DNA from: Adiantum capillus-veneris
Taxonomy: Eukaryota; Streptophyta; Polypodiopsida; Polypodiales; Pteridaceae
DNA length: 64,000 nucleotides
Direction: 5' to 3'
Assembly (NCBI GenBank): GCA_014529385.2
Contig: CM043944.1
Coordinates: forward strand, 55,289,768-55,353,767
Below the pieces are notes generated by a model. It was not told where the DNA came from and made no database searches. It saw only the letters and a program-made list of their open reading frames with translations. Made by a program: the position numbers and the translations under genes. This document shows, piece by piece, positions 1 through 10,031 of this stretch. Position 1 is the stretch's first letter. Each line of letters starts with the position of its first letter.

Positions 1-1184
1 GATGTGGAAATTTACATGCAGCAGCCAGAAAGGTTTGTTGAGAAAGGCAAGGAAGATTTGGTATGCCAATTGTTAAAGAGTCTTTATGGCTTAAAACAAT
101 CACCGAGGGCATGGTACCAAAGTTCCACAAGTTTATGCTTTCTCAAGGCTACAAACGTAGTGAGTTCGATCACTGTCTATATACAAAGAAGGCTAAGGAT
201 AGCAGTTGGTTGATCCTTATTTTGTATGTGGATGACATGTTGATTGCTGGCAAGCACTTGGAAGAAATTTCAGCTTTGAAGTCAAAGATGGAAAAATCGT
301 TTGACATGAAAGACATGGGTGAGGCAAGTCATATACTTGGTATGCGCATTGAGAGAGACAGATCAAAGAAGTTGATTTGGTTATCTCAAACAGAGTATAT
401 TGACAAGGTTTTGCAACGTTTCAATATGGAGAAGGGAAAGGCATTGAGTGTTCCATTGCCACTATATGTGAAACTTAGCAAACAAGATTGTTCTGTGTCT
501 GAGGAAGAACAGGCTAAAATGGATAAGATTCCATATGCGTCTGCAGTGGGTAGTTTGATGTATGCAATGATTGCTACTCGCCTAGACATTGCATTTGCAG
601 TGGGAGTAGTAAGTCAATACATGTCAAACCCAGGCAAGAAACATTGGGAGGCAGTGAAAGGAATATTGAGATACCTGAAAGCTACAAAGAGTATGCACAT
701 ATGCTATGGGAGTCAGGAGCTAAGTGTAAAGGGTTTTACAGACTCAGATTATGCAGGTGAGTTAGACAATCTAAGGTCTACGTCAGGGTATGTCTTTACA
801 TTGGCTGGTGGAGCAGTATCATGGCGTTCTAGATTACAAGATTGTGTTACTCAGTCTACTACAGAGGCTGAATATGTTGCAGCATCAGAGGCATGCAAAG
901 AATCAATTTGGCTTAATCGACTAGTAACAGATTTGGGAATCAAAGAAGAGATGCCTGTGTTGTATTGTGATAGTCAAAGTGCTATACAATTGGCTCGCAA
1001 TCCAATTTATCACTCAAAGACAAAGCATGTGGATGTGAAGTATCATTTCATCAGGGAAATGCTCGAGGATAAGCAACTTCAGCTTTTCAAAGTTCACACC
1101 ACAGAAAATACTACTGATCTACTTACAAAAGGACTTCCCTCAGAGACCTTTGCGCATTTTCACAAGCAGTTAGGTGTAGGGTAG
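1..1184 (+). pseudogene. Ty1/copia reverse transcriptase and RNase H, 3' part, frameshifted
   Basis: This is the C-terminal part of a copia polyprotein, which copies element RNA into DNA inside virus-like particles. The left edge of the window cuts it within reverse transcriptase. Visible in order are the YGLKQSPRAWYQ motif (about 88-120), the catalytic LYVDDML motif near 225, the IPYASAVGSLMYAM block near 530, and the RNase H block DSDYAG...STTEAEYVAASEA ending in LLTKGLPSETF. The frame changes just after WYQ (about 117-122), where one base appears to be missing, so this copy cannot make a continuous protein. The stop at 1182-1184 is followed 78 bases later by a polypurine tract and LTR, the usual end of such an element. 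The family call is secure; the upstream part is not in view. Confidence 0.93.
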
Positions 1185-1262
1185 TACATCAGTTCTCTAC
1201 ATCTCTTGTATATTAGCTTGTATAGTAGCTTCTCTCACATTTAAAGTACCACATTGGACTTT

Positions 1263-1480
1263 AAGTGGGAGGTTGTTGGGGTATAAATCCCAATGTGGTC
1301 GCCCAGGTAAGTGGGCGGGCCGCCAGGTATGTACACATATTCTTTTGTAAAAACCTAATAAGAACTCACTATGATCTGTACATTACAACAGAGCGAGTTC
1401 ACCATATCGTTGTGCTCTTCTTCTCGCACTCTCTCTCGCGTCGCACTTCCGCTCCTACTCCTTGAAGGAGTACTCATTCG
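1263..1480 (+). mobile_element. Polypurine tract and 3' LTR of the first copia element
   Basis: The purine tract AAGTGGGAGGT (1263-1273) lies immediately before TGTTGGGGTATAAATCCC, which starts at 1274. This is the normal junction between the internal region and the 3' LTR. The start is clear. The end is uncertain: the LTR probably closes at a CA near 1480, just before sequence belonging to family W. No second LTR is in the window to fix the length, so the right boundary is an inference. Confidence 0.7.
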
Positions 1481-1869
1481 AGGGGAGGATACGAAGTCAG
1501 ACCATGAAGTAGTTGAAAGCAACATCAAAAGCAACAAAGACAAGAGACCTGACAAAGGATCAGCTCACATAGTAGAAGACAAAAAGGACGAAGACGAAAG
1601 CAGCGTTTGGGAAGACCCATTTTGAAGATGCAGACTCTCTACTTGTAGGGGAGGACTTTTTCCTGTGTGGATACCAGCTTATCATCCTATGTGGACATCA
1701 CTATCCTTTGTGGATCTTTCTTGTGTGGATTTTACCATCCTGTGTAGATATCACCATCCTTTGTGGACTTTATTCTCTTGTGTGGATATCACCATATGTG
1801 GATTTTGTTAGCCTGTGTGGATCATGCATCTTCAGTATCTTGTCTTTGTCCAAACCTCAAGGGGAGGAT
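1481..1869 (+). mobile_element. Internal 3' remnant of non-autonomous LTR family W
   Basis: This non-coding stretch ends in the polypurine tract CAAGGGGAGGAT, directly before the LTR at 1870. The same tract precedes the 3' LTR of the complete family W element at 22768, so this is the tail of a second W copy. Between about 1660 and 1830 the sequence repeats a loose unit around TGTGTGGAT, often followed by ATCACCAT. The 5' part of this copy is missing and no 5' LTR is seen to its left. Confidence 0.65.
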
Positions 1870-2188
1870 TGTAAAGTGTGAGCTTTGTCCTAAGGTGTGA
1901 GTCAAGGAGAGGAGAGTGCATTTATCCCACATACTATGGAGCAAGGCTGTAGAGCTACTTAAAGCTCATTTCTTGAATCAATAAACAACAACTCATTTTG
2001 CACTACATGCTTGTCTATGGTGAGCTTGTGCTAAGCTAAGTCAATACTCAAGGTTGTGTTTATGAGTCCAAGCTAATCCTATCTTGGAACCTAATTCACT
2101 TAAGTGATAACCTTGCTTACACACACTCACACACTTGCACCATGTTTCTCTTTCATCCACCATAGCTAGCACGATCCAATTCCTAACA
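1870..2188 (+). mobile_element. 3' LTR of family W
   Basis: The sequence begins TGTAAAGTGTGAGCTTTGTCC and ends near CTAACA. Its length (319 bp) and content match the 328-bp LTRs at 20677-21004 and 22768-23095, including the shared blocks GGAGAGGAGAGTG, ATGGTGAGCTTGTG and CTTTCATCCACC. The GCTAGCACGATC block near the end is shared by all three. The terminal bases are slightly degraded, so the last position is approximate. Confidence 0.8.
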
Positions 2189-3559
2189 GGAAAAATCAAG
2201 ATGAGTGGAGATTTGGTTTCCCAAAGCCTCCTCCAAGTAAGACAATGATTCTTTATCCATTGGAAGAAGGCGATGCCACACTTTTCCACTAGCAAAGAAC
2301 CCAATGTAAGTGGTGGTTGAAAAATTTAAAACTATTGGAGAGAGAATAATTTTTCCTTTGAGGAGTGACTAAACATGCTCAATATGCATAAAGATACATA
2401 CATTGAAGCCTTGAGATCTTTGATCACTGAAGCAACACTCCTACTAAAAAGAGACCCAAAAGATATATCCACAAATAATTTAAACATAGAAATTTCTACC
2501 CTTTGGGGTGCACAATATTGGCTTAATATGGTTCTTATTGCACATCATATATGACCAGGAATGACACTGGCACAAGCAATCATTTCGTTTTGTGGCCCTT
2601 TCAACTTGCCTCGAGTCATAAAATATTTGCTTAATATGGTTCTTATCGCACATCATATATGACCAGGAATGACAATGGCACAAGTAAAGTCGTGCAAGCA
2701 ATCATACAACAATGCAAGGAGAATAGCTCGTTCACTATTCAGAGGTCGCGAAGTCTCAGCAATGCTCTTATCAATACACATGAGTTAACATCACAACAAC
2801 CTACCTACATTGCTATATCTCTTCCATTGCATAATTACTCAAGACAATTCCAATTATCAATACAAACTTGGCAAGTGAATAAACATTGTCGCTCATGGAA
2901 AAACCAATTGGAAAATGTTGTAGTTGAGGACACAAATATTTTCTAGGATGATGTAGTCACTAAATATGCAAAGCGCCCATCTAGATTACATGGCTTGTGT
3001 CTTGTTGATTTTGGATTTGAATACACTTTGTAGGATGGCCATTACAAAAAACTAAAATGCTACAAGGTAATAAGGTTTGTTAATTACAATGTATCTAAAG
3101 ATACTACCAAAAGATGTGCTTTATCTTTGTTCCTTTTACTCATGACAAAAGCACATTGGTCGCTGAATAAACAACAATATGGAAAAAAGTCTTTGAGGCA
3201 AATATCGAGAGTATCGCTCTTAAAAAGGGAAAATTCACCAAGGTTGTCTATAGTCTTTGATGAATCATCCATGTGTGAGACTTTGAAATCAAATTTATGA
3301 TATTGGATGCATATGCGGCTATTAAAATTGCATATAGGTGTGCATACATATAGTAACAATATGTATATTTACATACACATACATACATACATACATATAC
3401 ATATATATATACCTCAAGTGATATTATTTCAAATCTCACTCGTTCCTAGGTGGAGTAACTATATAGTTATACTTATCAAGCATAAGATTTTCAAAGGATA
3501 TGAGTTAACGCCGCCAAAGAGCTATTGAAACTAAAGCAAGAGACTATGCTCTTATTGGA
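2189..3559. other. Non-coding stretch with a 56-bp direct repeat and an ACAT microsatellite
   Basis: I find no convincing gene here. A block of about 56 bases beginning GCTTAATATGGTTCTTAT occurs twice in direct orientation, at 2521-2576 and 2629-2684, with two or three mismatches. At 3361-3411 there is a simple repeat of ACAT units passing into AT. Short open frames in this stretch have no recognisable motifs and are probably chance. Confidence 0.6.
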
Positions 3560-4062
3560 AACCAATTTTATCAAGAGAAAAGGACCAACATTTGAGTTTC
3601 TGTGAAAATGAAGATGAATATATACCCACTCTAGAACAAGCACATGCTGAATTAGCTAAAAGTCACTTTTCTAGTGAATCCATCGCTTAGAGAGAAATTT
3701 TAATGGTAGGCATATGGTGGCCAACACTTTTTGCAGATGCCAAAGAATATGTTCAAAGATGTGATGCATGCTAACGAGCGAAAATGCCAACAAGGGTAGA
3801 TAGCATGCCTTTAAGACCAATGATGGAAGCTAGAGCTTTTGCAAAATGGGGCATAGATTTTGTCGGTCCAATACAACCACCTGCTTATAGAACTCAAGCT
3901 CAGTATATCATTGAAGCTACAGACTATTTGACCAAGTGGATAGAGGCTAAGGCAACCAAAAAGGAAAGATGCTAGAACCATGGCCGCATTCTTGTATGAG
4001 AATGTATTCACAAGATATGGACTTCAAAAAGAAATTGTCAGTGATAGGGCAACCATGGCTCC
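3560..4062 (+). pseudogene. Ty3/gypsy integrase fragment
   Basis: Integrase inserts retrotransposon DNA into the host chromosome. The conceptual protein has the zinc-binding region (HAELAKSHFS, then CDAC) and the start of the catalytic core, with WGIDFVGPIQPP carrying the first catalytic Asp, then YLTKWIEAKATKK. After a frameshift near 3965 the core continues as FTRYGLQKEIVSD with the second Asp, and homology ends near 4062. In-frame stops at the zinc-binding end show decay. The fragment lies upstream of protease and reverse transcriptase fragments, the reverse of the normal gypsy order, so it came either from a separate copy or from a rearrangement. Confidence 0.82.
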
Positions 4063-4694
4063 AAATAAAAAAGTAAAAATATGGACAAAAAATACAGCTC
4101 ATTAGCTACGACTCCCATTTTATATACTTTTTCCAGTTTGGATTGGAACCTTCTGTAAAAAATTAATCAAAATAGGGTCTATTTCTGGCAGCAAAAGTCT
4201 TCCCATGGTCCCCTTAGCCTAGACTTTCATTTGATTCCAATGGACACCTCATCCAATACAAAAGCATGACATTGCTCCTTGACAAAGTTTTGTAATCATG
4301 CTTGCAATAATGTATTAAAATAGGTGTATCTTTGAAATCATGCCACCTAGTGTCCCACTAGGATTTGATTCCCTCCTAGTAGCTATTTAAAAAGAAATAT
4401 GAAAAATTCATAGAATATATATATATATATATATAAATTTACCCTAGATATAGGATGTAGCTAGGGTGTAAGATGATAATGACAGTAGAAATAAAGAATC
4501 AATGCTTTTTGCCCCAAGCTAAAGAGGCGGAGCTATTGGTGCTTTTTCCAGAGTACTTTTTGATGGTAAAGTAAGGATATATTACCCTTGAGATAAATAA
4601 TAGGGTGAGATAGAAAGCTTATTATTATACTTAAATATGCATATGTACATTATAGAAAATATAATTATGTATCTAGGACATAGATCATGGTTCG
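4063..4694. other. Non-coding spacer with a short (TA)n tract
   Basis: No coding evidence is visible. A (TA)n run of about 16 bases lies near 4419-4434. The stretch separates two gypsy fragments that are out of order and may be a junction or a decayed part of the same element. Confidence 0.5.
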
Positions 4695-5054
4695 ATGGTG
4701 AAAGTGGCAAACAATTCATCCGATGAAATTTATGTAGCATGTCCAGGTGTCAAGGTGACAATAGGTGATGTAAAAATTGACCAAAACTTATTTGTACAAG
4801 ATACATCTTCATACCCACTCATCCTTGGACAACCCTACATTATGGGAGTTCTAATGGAAACAAAGGTAATGGATGATGGTTCAGCATATGCCAGGATACG
4901 CAGCAAACATGGTAAACATACTGTCCAATTTCTCAAAGTTTGTGTAAACCATGAAAGAAATCGTGACAAACTCAGAGATCATCCTCTACCAGAGGTGATC
5001 AAAGAGTTTCATGATTATAGGGAAATGTTGGGTTTTGTCCAAGTACCATTGTAA
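4695..5054 (+). pseudogene. Ty3/gypsy aspartic protease fragment
   Basis: This reading frame of 119 codons resembles the C-terminal half of a gypsy aspartic protease, which cuts the polyprotein into mature parts. The visible support is VKVTIGDVKIDQNLFVQD followed by YPLILGQPYI, the usual strand and hydrophobic loop near the end of the fold. The N-terminal part with the catalytic Asp is not present in frame. The frame stops 142 bases before the next fragment, which starts the reverse transcriptase of the same clan, so the two probably belonged to one polyprotein. Confidence 0.65.
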
Positions 5055-5195
5055 GGCGGGATTGCAATGGTACAGAAAGAAAAAGGGTCTTGTGTGATCC
5101 AAAAATAGGTGAAACTTTCTCAATGGACTCCTTGGTAACCAATTAGGTCCTTTTTTCCATTTTGTAAGAGTGAGCAAGTTTCTTTTGTAGATACT

Positions 5196-6212
5196 ATGGG
5201 TGAGCTTGATGCTATAATGGAGTCTAGTTTGCATCTTGAAAATGAAATTGTGGAAGTATGCTCTATGGAAATGTATCAAGTCATAGAGGCGTTTAAAGAG
5301 AACCAATGTTTTAAGCAAACAGTTGGCCCAGAAGTCCATGTTGAAAATAAATACAAGAGTGTAGCAAAGAAGGTGAAACCAGTAGCTTCACCCTTACCAC
5401 CCAACAACATGGAAAAGATTGAGCAGGCCTCTTTGCAACTAATTTTGATGAATCCTAAAAAGATTGGGCACACCTTCACAAAGGAGTCTTTTCAAGAGTT
5501 GCTGATTGGTTGCGAGGAGTTTCTAACACAGGAGGAGACAAAGTGCTTGAAAGAAATTCTCTCAAAGCATGGTAAGGCTTTTGCATTTGAGCCACATGAG
5601 ATAGGATGTGTTGATCCTACTATTATAGCTCTTATGGTAATTTTTACACTACCTCATGTGCCTTGGAATCTGCGGCCTAATCCAGTTCCAAAGGCTCATT
5701 TTCCCAAGTTAGTAGAGCTATTGAATGAGAAGATCAAAATGGGAATCTTGGAGCCTTCTTGTGCTCCATAATCAAATAGGTGGTTCACAATCCCAAAAGA
5801 AGAATGGTGCTCTACACTTCATCCAAGATATGCAACCAGTGAACAAGGTGACAATTAGAAATGTAGCTACAGGTCCAAGTGTGGATGTGTTTGCAGAAGA
5901 GTTTACATGGAGGGCAATCTACTCGATGAGGGATCTCTACTCAGGGTAGGATCAATTCCAGATTGCAATCGAAAGCAGAGACTTGACAACCATGAGGACA
6001 CCTTTGGGTTTGGTAAGAATGTGTACCTTGCCACAAGGAGCAATCAACTTGGCTGCACATATGATGAATGGGATGAATAAGGTCTTACGTGACTTTATTT
6101 CACAAATCACAATGCCTTTTCATTGATGATTTGCCTATCAAAGGATGTGAAGAAAGCGAGAAAGATGAAGCTTTGGATCTCAAGGGATGTCACAAGTTTG
6201 TGAGGATGACAT
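5196..6212 (+). pseudogene. Ty3/gypsy reverse transcriptase fragment, FIDD-type clan
   Basis: The first frame (5196-5771) is the region leading into the reverse transcriptase, with FAFEPHEIGCVDPT and a fingers segment ending in KIKMGILEPSCAP. After a stop, the fingers and palm continue as RWFTIPKKNGALHFIQDM, QPVNKVTIRNV and LTTMRTPLGLVRM. A frameshift lies just before the catalytic IDDLPIKGCEE motif at about 6122. The homology stops at CHKFV near 6205. A second, oppositely oriented copy of the same clan lies at 42850-43690. The stops and shifts make it non-functional. Confidence 0.85.
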
Positions 6213-6451
6213 AAGTGTAGTTATTTTGCTATGAACCAATAGGATTTGTACACACAATTAATCCCAATCACTAGACAAAACATATATATTATGGTAAGAA
6301 CAAAACTACAATTCCAAAGAACAATTCATTGCCTGTTTGTTCGGCAAAGATTGAACGCCATTAACTCATCTATTAACCCTTTTATATTACCCATGATACG
6401 ATATGGCCATAGCCTTGATGTTTTCATCTTTTTTTGTTTTGATATTCTCTT
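6213..6451. other. Short non-coding stretch
   Basis: I see no gene or ordered repeat here, only AT-rich sequence between the gypsy fragment and the LINE-like fragment. Confidence 0.4.
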
Positions 6452-6981
6452 TTGTGTTATTTATTTGTGTGTGTGAGTGCAAGAGAGAAAGAGTGGGGCT
6501 TCTTCCTTCCAAACCCTAGACTTCATGGCATCTATGGTTTAACTCCTTCATATAGTTTTTGGAGTTCTCTCACAAACTCTCATAGCCAAAAGCCTGGTGC
6601 TTTCCTAGCAAGACCGCAAATTTCTCGACAACGTACATGCTTGAGCCTATCCCCTTGTCAGGGATATGCACTATCGCAGCCATTCGGCTTAGCTCCCATT
6701 TCCTTCGATGCAAGATAGGACATTGGGGAAATGGAGAAGAGTCAAATCGATTGTGCACATTATGCTCACTACAAGTTCGAGAGTCTAAGTACCACACACT
6801 ACTAGAGTGCTCAGCTTTTGGTCACATCTCAACTTTCTTCTCTCACATTTTCAGCCATGACTTAGACCTACATACTTTCCTCTCCCAGCCACAGTGTGGG
6901 CTCTCCATTGTGATGCTCATCACCACAATTTTGGTGCTTCGAGAGTCACTCATCATCCATCACATACTACATCACATGTAG
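6452..6981 (+). pseudogene. Probable C-terminal end of a non-LTR retrotransposon (LINE) protein
   Basis: The frame from 6637 to 6981 contains IRLSSHFLRCKIGHW followed by CTLCSLQVRESKYHTLLEC. This is a CxxC-x9-H-x4-C pattern like the zinc finger at the C-terminus of LINE reverse transcriptases, where residues of the type RLSSH...E.G precede it. Another frame just upstream (about 6600-6640) reads LARPQISRQRTC, which fits the preceding segment after a frameshift. The reverse transcriptase and endonuclease domains are absent, as expected for a 5'-truncated LINE copy. The family assignment rests on this pattern alone, so it is moderate. Confidence 0.5.
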
Positions 6982-7023
6982 CTTTGGTCCCATAGGTCAT
7001 ATTCGACCTCCGAGGATGATAAT

Positions 7024-7027
<4 letters not shown>

Positions 7028-7083
<56 letters not shown>
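7028..7083. repeat. (TC)n microsatellite after an AATAAAA-type tail
   Basis: About 28 uninterrupted TC units follow GATAATAAAAT. The tract begins about 45 bases beyond the last LINE-like codon, so it may be the simple-sequence 3' tail of that LINE copy or may have expanded from it. Confidence 0.9.
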
Positions 7084-7086
<3 letters not shown>

Positions 7087-7709
7087 GTTGGATTGGTTCC
7101 CATTAATTGAAAATTGTAACATAAAACTCCAATGAAAACCCAAACACAAGGCTAAAAATTGCCGAGATAAAACCCTTGAAATATCAAATCACAGCAACCC
7201 CAAGGGGAACAACCCCATCCAAAACAGAAGACATAGGATTAGGATTAAGGATCCACAACAAGAACTCATGGAAAGTGGTAAGGAGAACGAACATAAAAAA
7301 TAAGAATTAAATTCTAGAGCTGATGGTTCCCACACCGAGCCATAAGGCCTCATCATCAAGCTCCGACCGTGAATCCATTCAAAATTGCAAACTTGCCCTA
7401 AATATTTCAACTTTTGAAACTATAAAACTATCATCCTGTCTCTTCACCCCCCCCTCTCTCTCTCTCCCTTCCATTTTTCTCTCTGTCCCTCCCATAGAGA
7501 AATTGACATGCACACAATCTTTCATTTTAAAATAGTCATGAGTATGAATCATGAGTTTGGAAGAACCTTCTTAACTTTTAAATCTTGACCAAAGGTAAGT
7601 AATGATCTAGCATCAAATCTCAAAGCTACCACAAGCTCAATACTTGAACTTCAACATGGTATTGAGACTAGTGTAGCTTTATAGTATTAAGTACGAAATC
7701 TTCAATCAC
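7084..7709. other. Non-coding stretch with a short CT-rich run
   Basis: No gene is supported. A CCCCCCCTCTCTCTCTCTC run lies near 7446-7465. The rest is unremarkable AT-rich DNA leading into the GGTAGCTACC repeat array. Confidence 0.5.
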
Positions 7710-7755
7710 AAGGGGGTAGCTACCATGAGGAAACAGGTAGCTACAATGAAGAAAT
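7710..7755. repeat. Left part of a GGTAGCTACC minisatellite, split by the outer copia
   Basis: Two units are visible: the palindromic 10-mer GGTAGCTACC at 7714-7723 and a variant with one change at 7735-7744, each followed by ATG and A-rich sequence. The last five bases (GAAAT, 7751-7755) are the target duplication of the outer copia. The array resumes directly beyond that element at 18941. Confidence 0.8.
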
Positions 7756-7958
7756 TGAAGGTGCCATGGAAAGTGTGTGCGAGTGCAAGTGCAAGAGCCG
7801 AGAGAGAGACCTACTATTGGGTGGAGTGCACATCAACCTTATCCTGTTGTTGCAGCTCCTTATTCTCTTTGTATTAAAGAATAATTGTATATGTGGTTAA
7901 GCTAGTAGATGGGTTAGTAGTAAGTGGGATGTCTAGCCAGTTGGCCCGAATCCCAACA
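7756..7958 (-). repeat. 3' LTR of the outer copia
   Basis: On the minus strand the LTR starts TGTTGGGATTCGGGCC and ends GGCACCTTCA. It matches the 5' LTR at 18735-18935 over its full length, including CATCCCACTTACTACTAACC and GGAGTGCACTCC-like blocks. The polypurine tract lies at 7959-7972 (minus strand AAGTGGGAGTT). Confidence 0.88.
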
Positions 7959-8027
7959 AACTCCCACTTGAAGGCCAACACAGCCCAGGTGACTTGGTAT
8001 GTACAATCGTGAAGCAATCTAGTGGCT

Positions 8028-9157
8028 TCAACCTATACCCATCAACTCATTGCAATGTGTAAACCGCTCCAAAGCTAAGCCTTTCATCAAAGCATCTGTT
8101 GGGTTGTGGTCAGTGTGTATTTTGACCAAATCAATGAGCTTTTTGGCCAAGAAATCTCTCACAAGATGATACCCGACTTCAATGTTTTTCAATTTGGAGT
8201 GAAACACGGGATTCCTTGCCAATGAAAGAGCACTCTAACTATCACAATATATCACTGGAGTCTCATCAATGCCAAGATTTTTGACCGAGCGATATAATCA
8301 TACATCCTCTTTACTTGCATCAGACAACACAACGTACTCTACTTCCGTAGTGGAAGACAACGTACAATCTTGAAGACATGACCTCCAAGATACTGCTGCT
8401 CCGGCAAATATGAAGACATAGCCAGATGTCAAACTCCTATTGGTGACACAACCCACATAGTCCGCATCTGCATAGCCCACGATGGATCACTATTCTCGAA
8501 GCGTAAACACATACCGATTGTACCTTTGAGGTGCCTAAGAATGTGCTTCACTGCTCCCCAATGCTTTCTACCAAGATTTGCCATACATCGGCTCACCACT
8601 CCCACTGCAAAATCAATGTCTTGCCTTGTGGCCACCATAGCATACATGAGACTGCCCATTGTCGAAGAATATGGTACCTTATCCATTTTTGCTCTCTCAA
8701 CATCAGATTTGGGTGCATCTTCCTTGCTGAGTTGTAAGAATTCCTGCATTGGGGTACTCAATGCTTTCCCCCCTTGCATATTGAAATGTTGCAAAAATTT
8801 CTCAATGTATGTTTCTTGAGATAACTCAAGGATATGATATTTGAGATCTCTTTTGATTTGCATGCCAAGAAAGTGTGTAGCATCCCCCAAATCTTTCATT
8901 GAGAAATTGTTCTTAAGTGTCTTCTTCAAGTTGGAGATCTCCAAGATGGATTTCCCAACTATAAGCATGTCATCAACATATAGAACTAGAATGATCATCG
9001 AGCCATCATCTAGCTTTCTCGTGTACAAACAATGATCCTCTTTGCACCTTTTATACCCTTGAGACCTCATACATGCATCAAATTTATGATACCATTGCCT
9101 TGAGCCCTACTTTAAGCCATAAAGTGCCTTTTTGAGCTTACATACTAGCTCCTCACG
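8028..9157 (-). pseudogene. Outer copia reverse transcriptase (3' half) and RNase H
   Basis: Read on the minus strand, this contains the end of YGLK*GSRQWY (about 9107), the catalytic LYVDDML near 8970, the VPYSSTMGSLMYAM block, and after a frameshift near 8480 the RNase H segment DADYVG...STTEVEYVVLSDA with the tail NPTDALMKGL. The invariant Q after YGLK is a TAG stop here, most simply a CAG to TAG change. Further stops occur after ASKEDV and in YCDS*SA. The upstream end is cut exactly at the nested insertion; the coding sequence resumes at 14786. Confidence 0.92.
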
Positions 9158-9162
9158 AGATG

Positions 9163-9243
9163 TGTTAGAAAATAAGACGTAGCTAAATAGATTTTTGATT
9201 AGATTACTTAATGGAGAGAGATAGATTTCACACACAAGAGATT

Positions 9244-9316
<73 letters not shown>

Positions 9317-9971
9317 CACGATATACGTGGTTCACCCAATGTGGGCTACGTCCACGGGAAAGCAGCCACTCAATGGCTTTAGCACTTCAAAAGAAGAAGT
9401 GGTTTACAAAGGGATTAAACCCTTAATAGAGCTCCCGCCTTGCTTCACTCTCACCACCTCACACTCACCTTGTTGTATCAACTTCACACTATGAAATGTG
9501 TGTAGAAATGGCCTCTTTTTATAGGCCAAAAGGGCTGCCCTCTCTAATGAGAGACAGCCATGTGTAGCCGCCCTTGTGCGAATAAGTCCAAATCGGACCC
9601 TCCAATCCGCCCATGTGTGGCCGCCCTTGAGAAGACAAGTCCGCTTTTGAATTCGGCCACCGGCCACCGGCCATTGACTTCCGACCACCGGCCATCGGCC
9701 ATTGACTACCGGCCACCGGCCAACCGACCGGTTGTTTTCCGACCACTTTTCGGACTCCGTCCGGCCATAATATTCCGGCGAAAAAAAAAGTTTCGGGGGC
9801 CTCCGCCCTCGAGGCCTCTAAAGTTGCCCCTGATTCTTGTCCGTGAAAATTTTGGTTTCCGGTGAGTGATTTTCCTTCACGCACGATGGCTTCTCCTCAT
9901 AATGGGGGCCTTACAAATGTGCGCTTTTACCACAGAAAATTACAAGGGTAAATCTGGCTCTATACTTAACA
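9163..9971 (-). repeat. 3' LTR of the inner copia, with (GA)n and CCGGCCA minisatellite
   Basis: On the plus strand the LTR runs from TGTTAGAAAATAAGACG to CTATACTTAACA. It contains a (GA)n tract at about 9247-9312 and a short minisatellite of CCGGCCA and CATTGACT units at about 9655-9730. A TATA-like TATAAAAAG on the minus strand (about 9516-9524) could be the transcription start region. The polypurine tract at 9972-9985 (minus strand CCAAGTGGGAGAT) abuts it. Confidence 0.93.
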
Positions 9972-10031
9972 ATCTCCCACTTGGAGACTGATCTCCAAAC
10001 CAAACCTGTGACTGCTTTCCATTCTGGCTTC

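Noticed and set aside
9519-9884. Open frames rich in Gly, Arg and Pro in the LTRs at 9404-9884 and 14234-14693
   Set aside because: They lie inside both LTRs of the inner copia and follow the CCGGCCA minisatellite; they are not genes.
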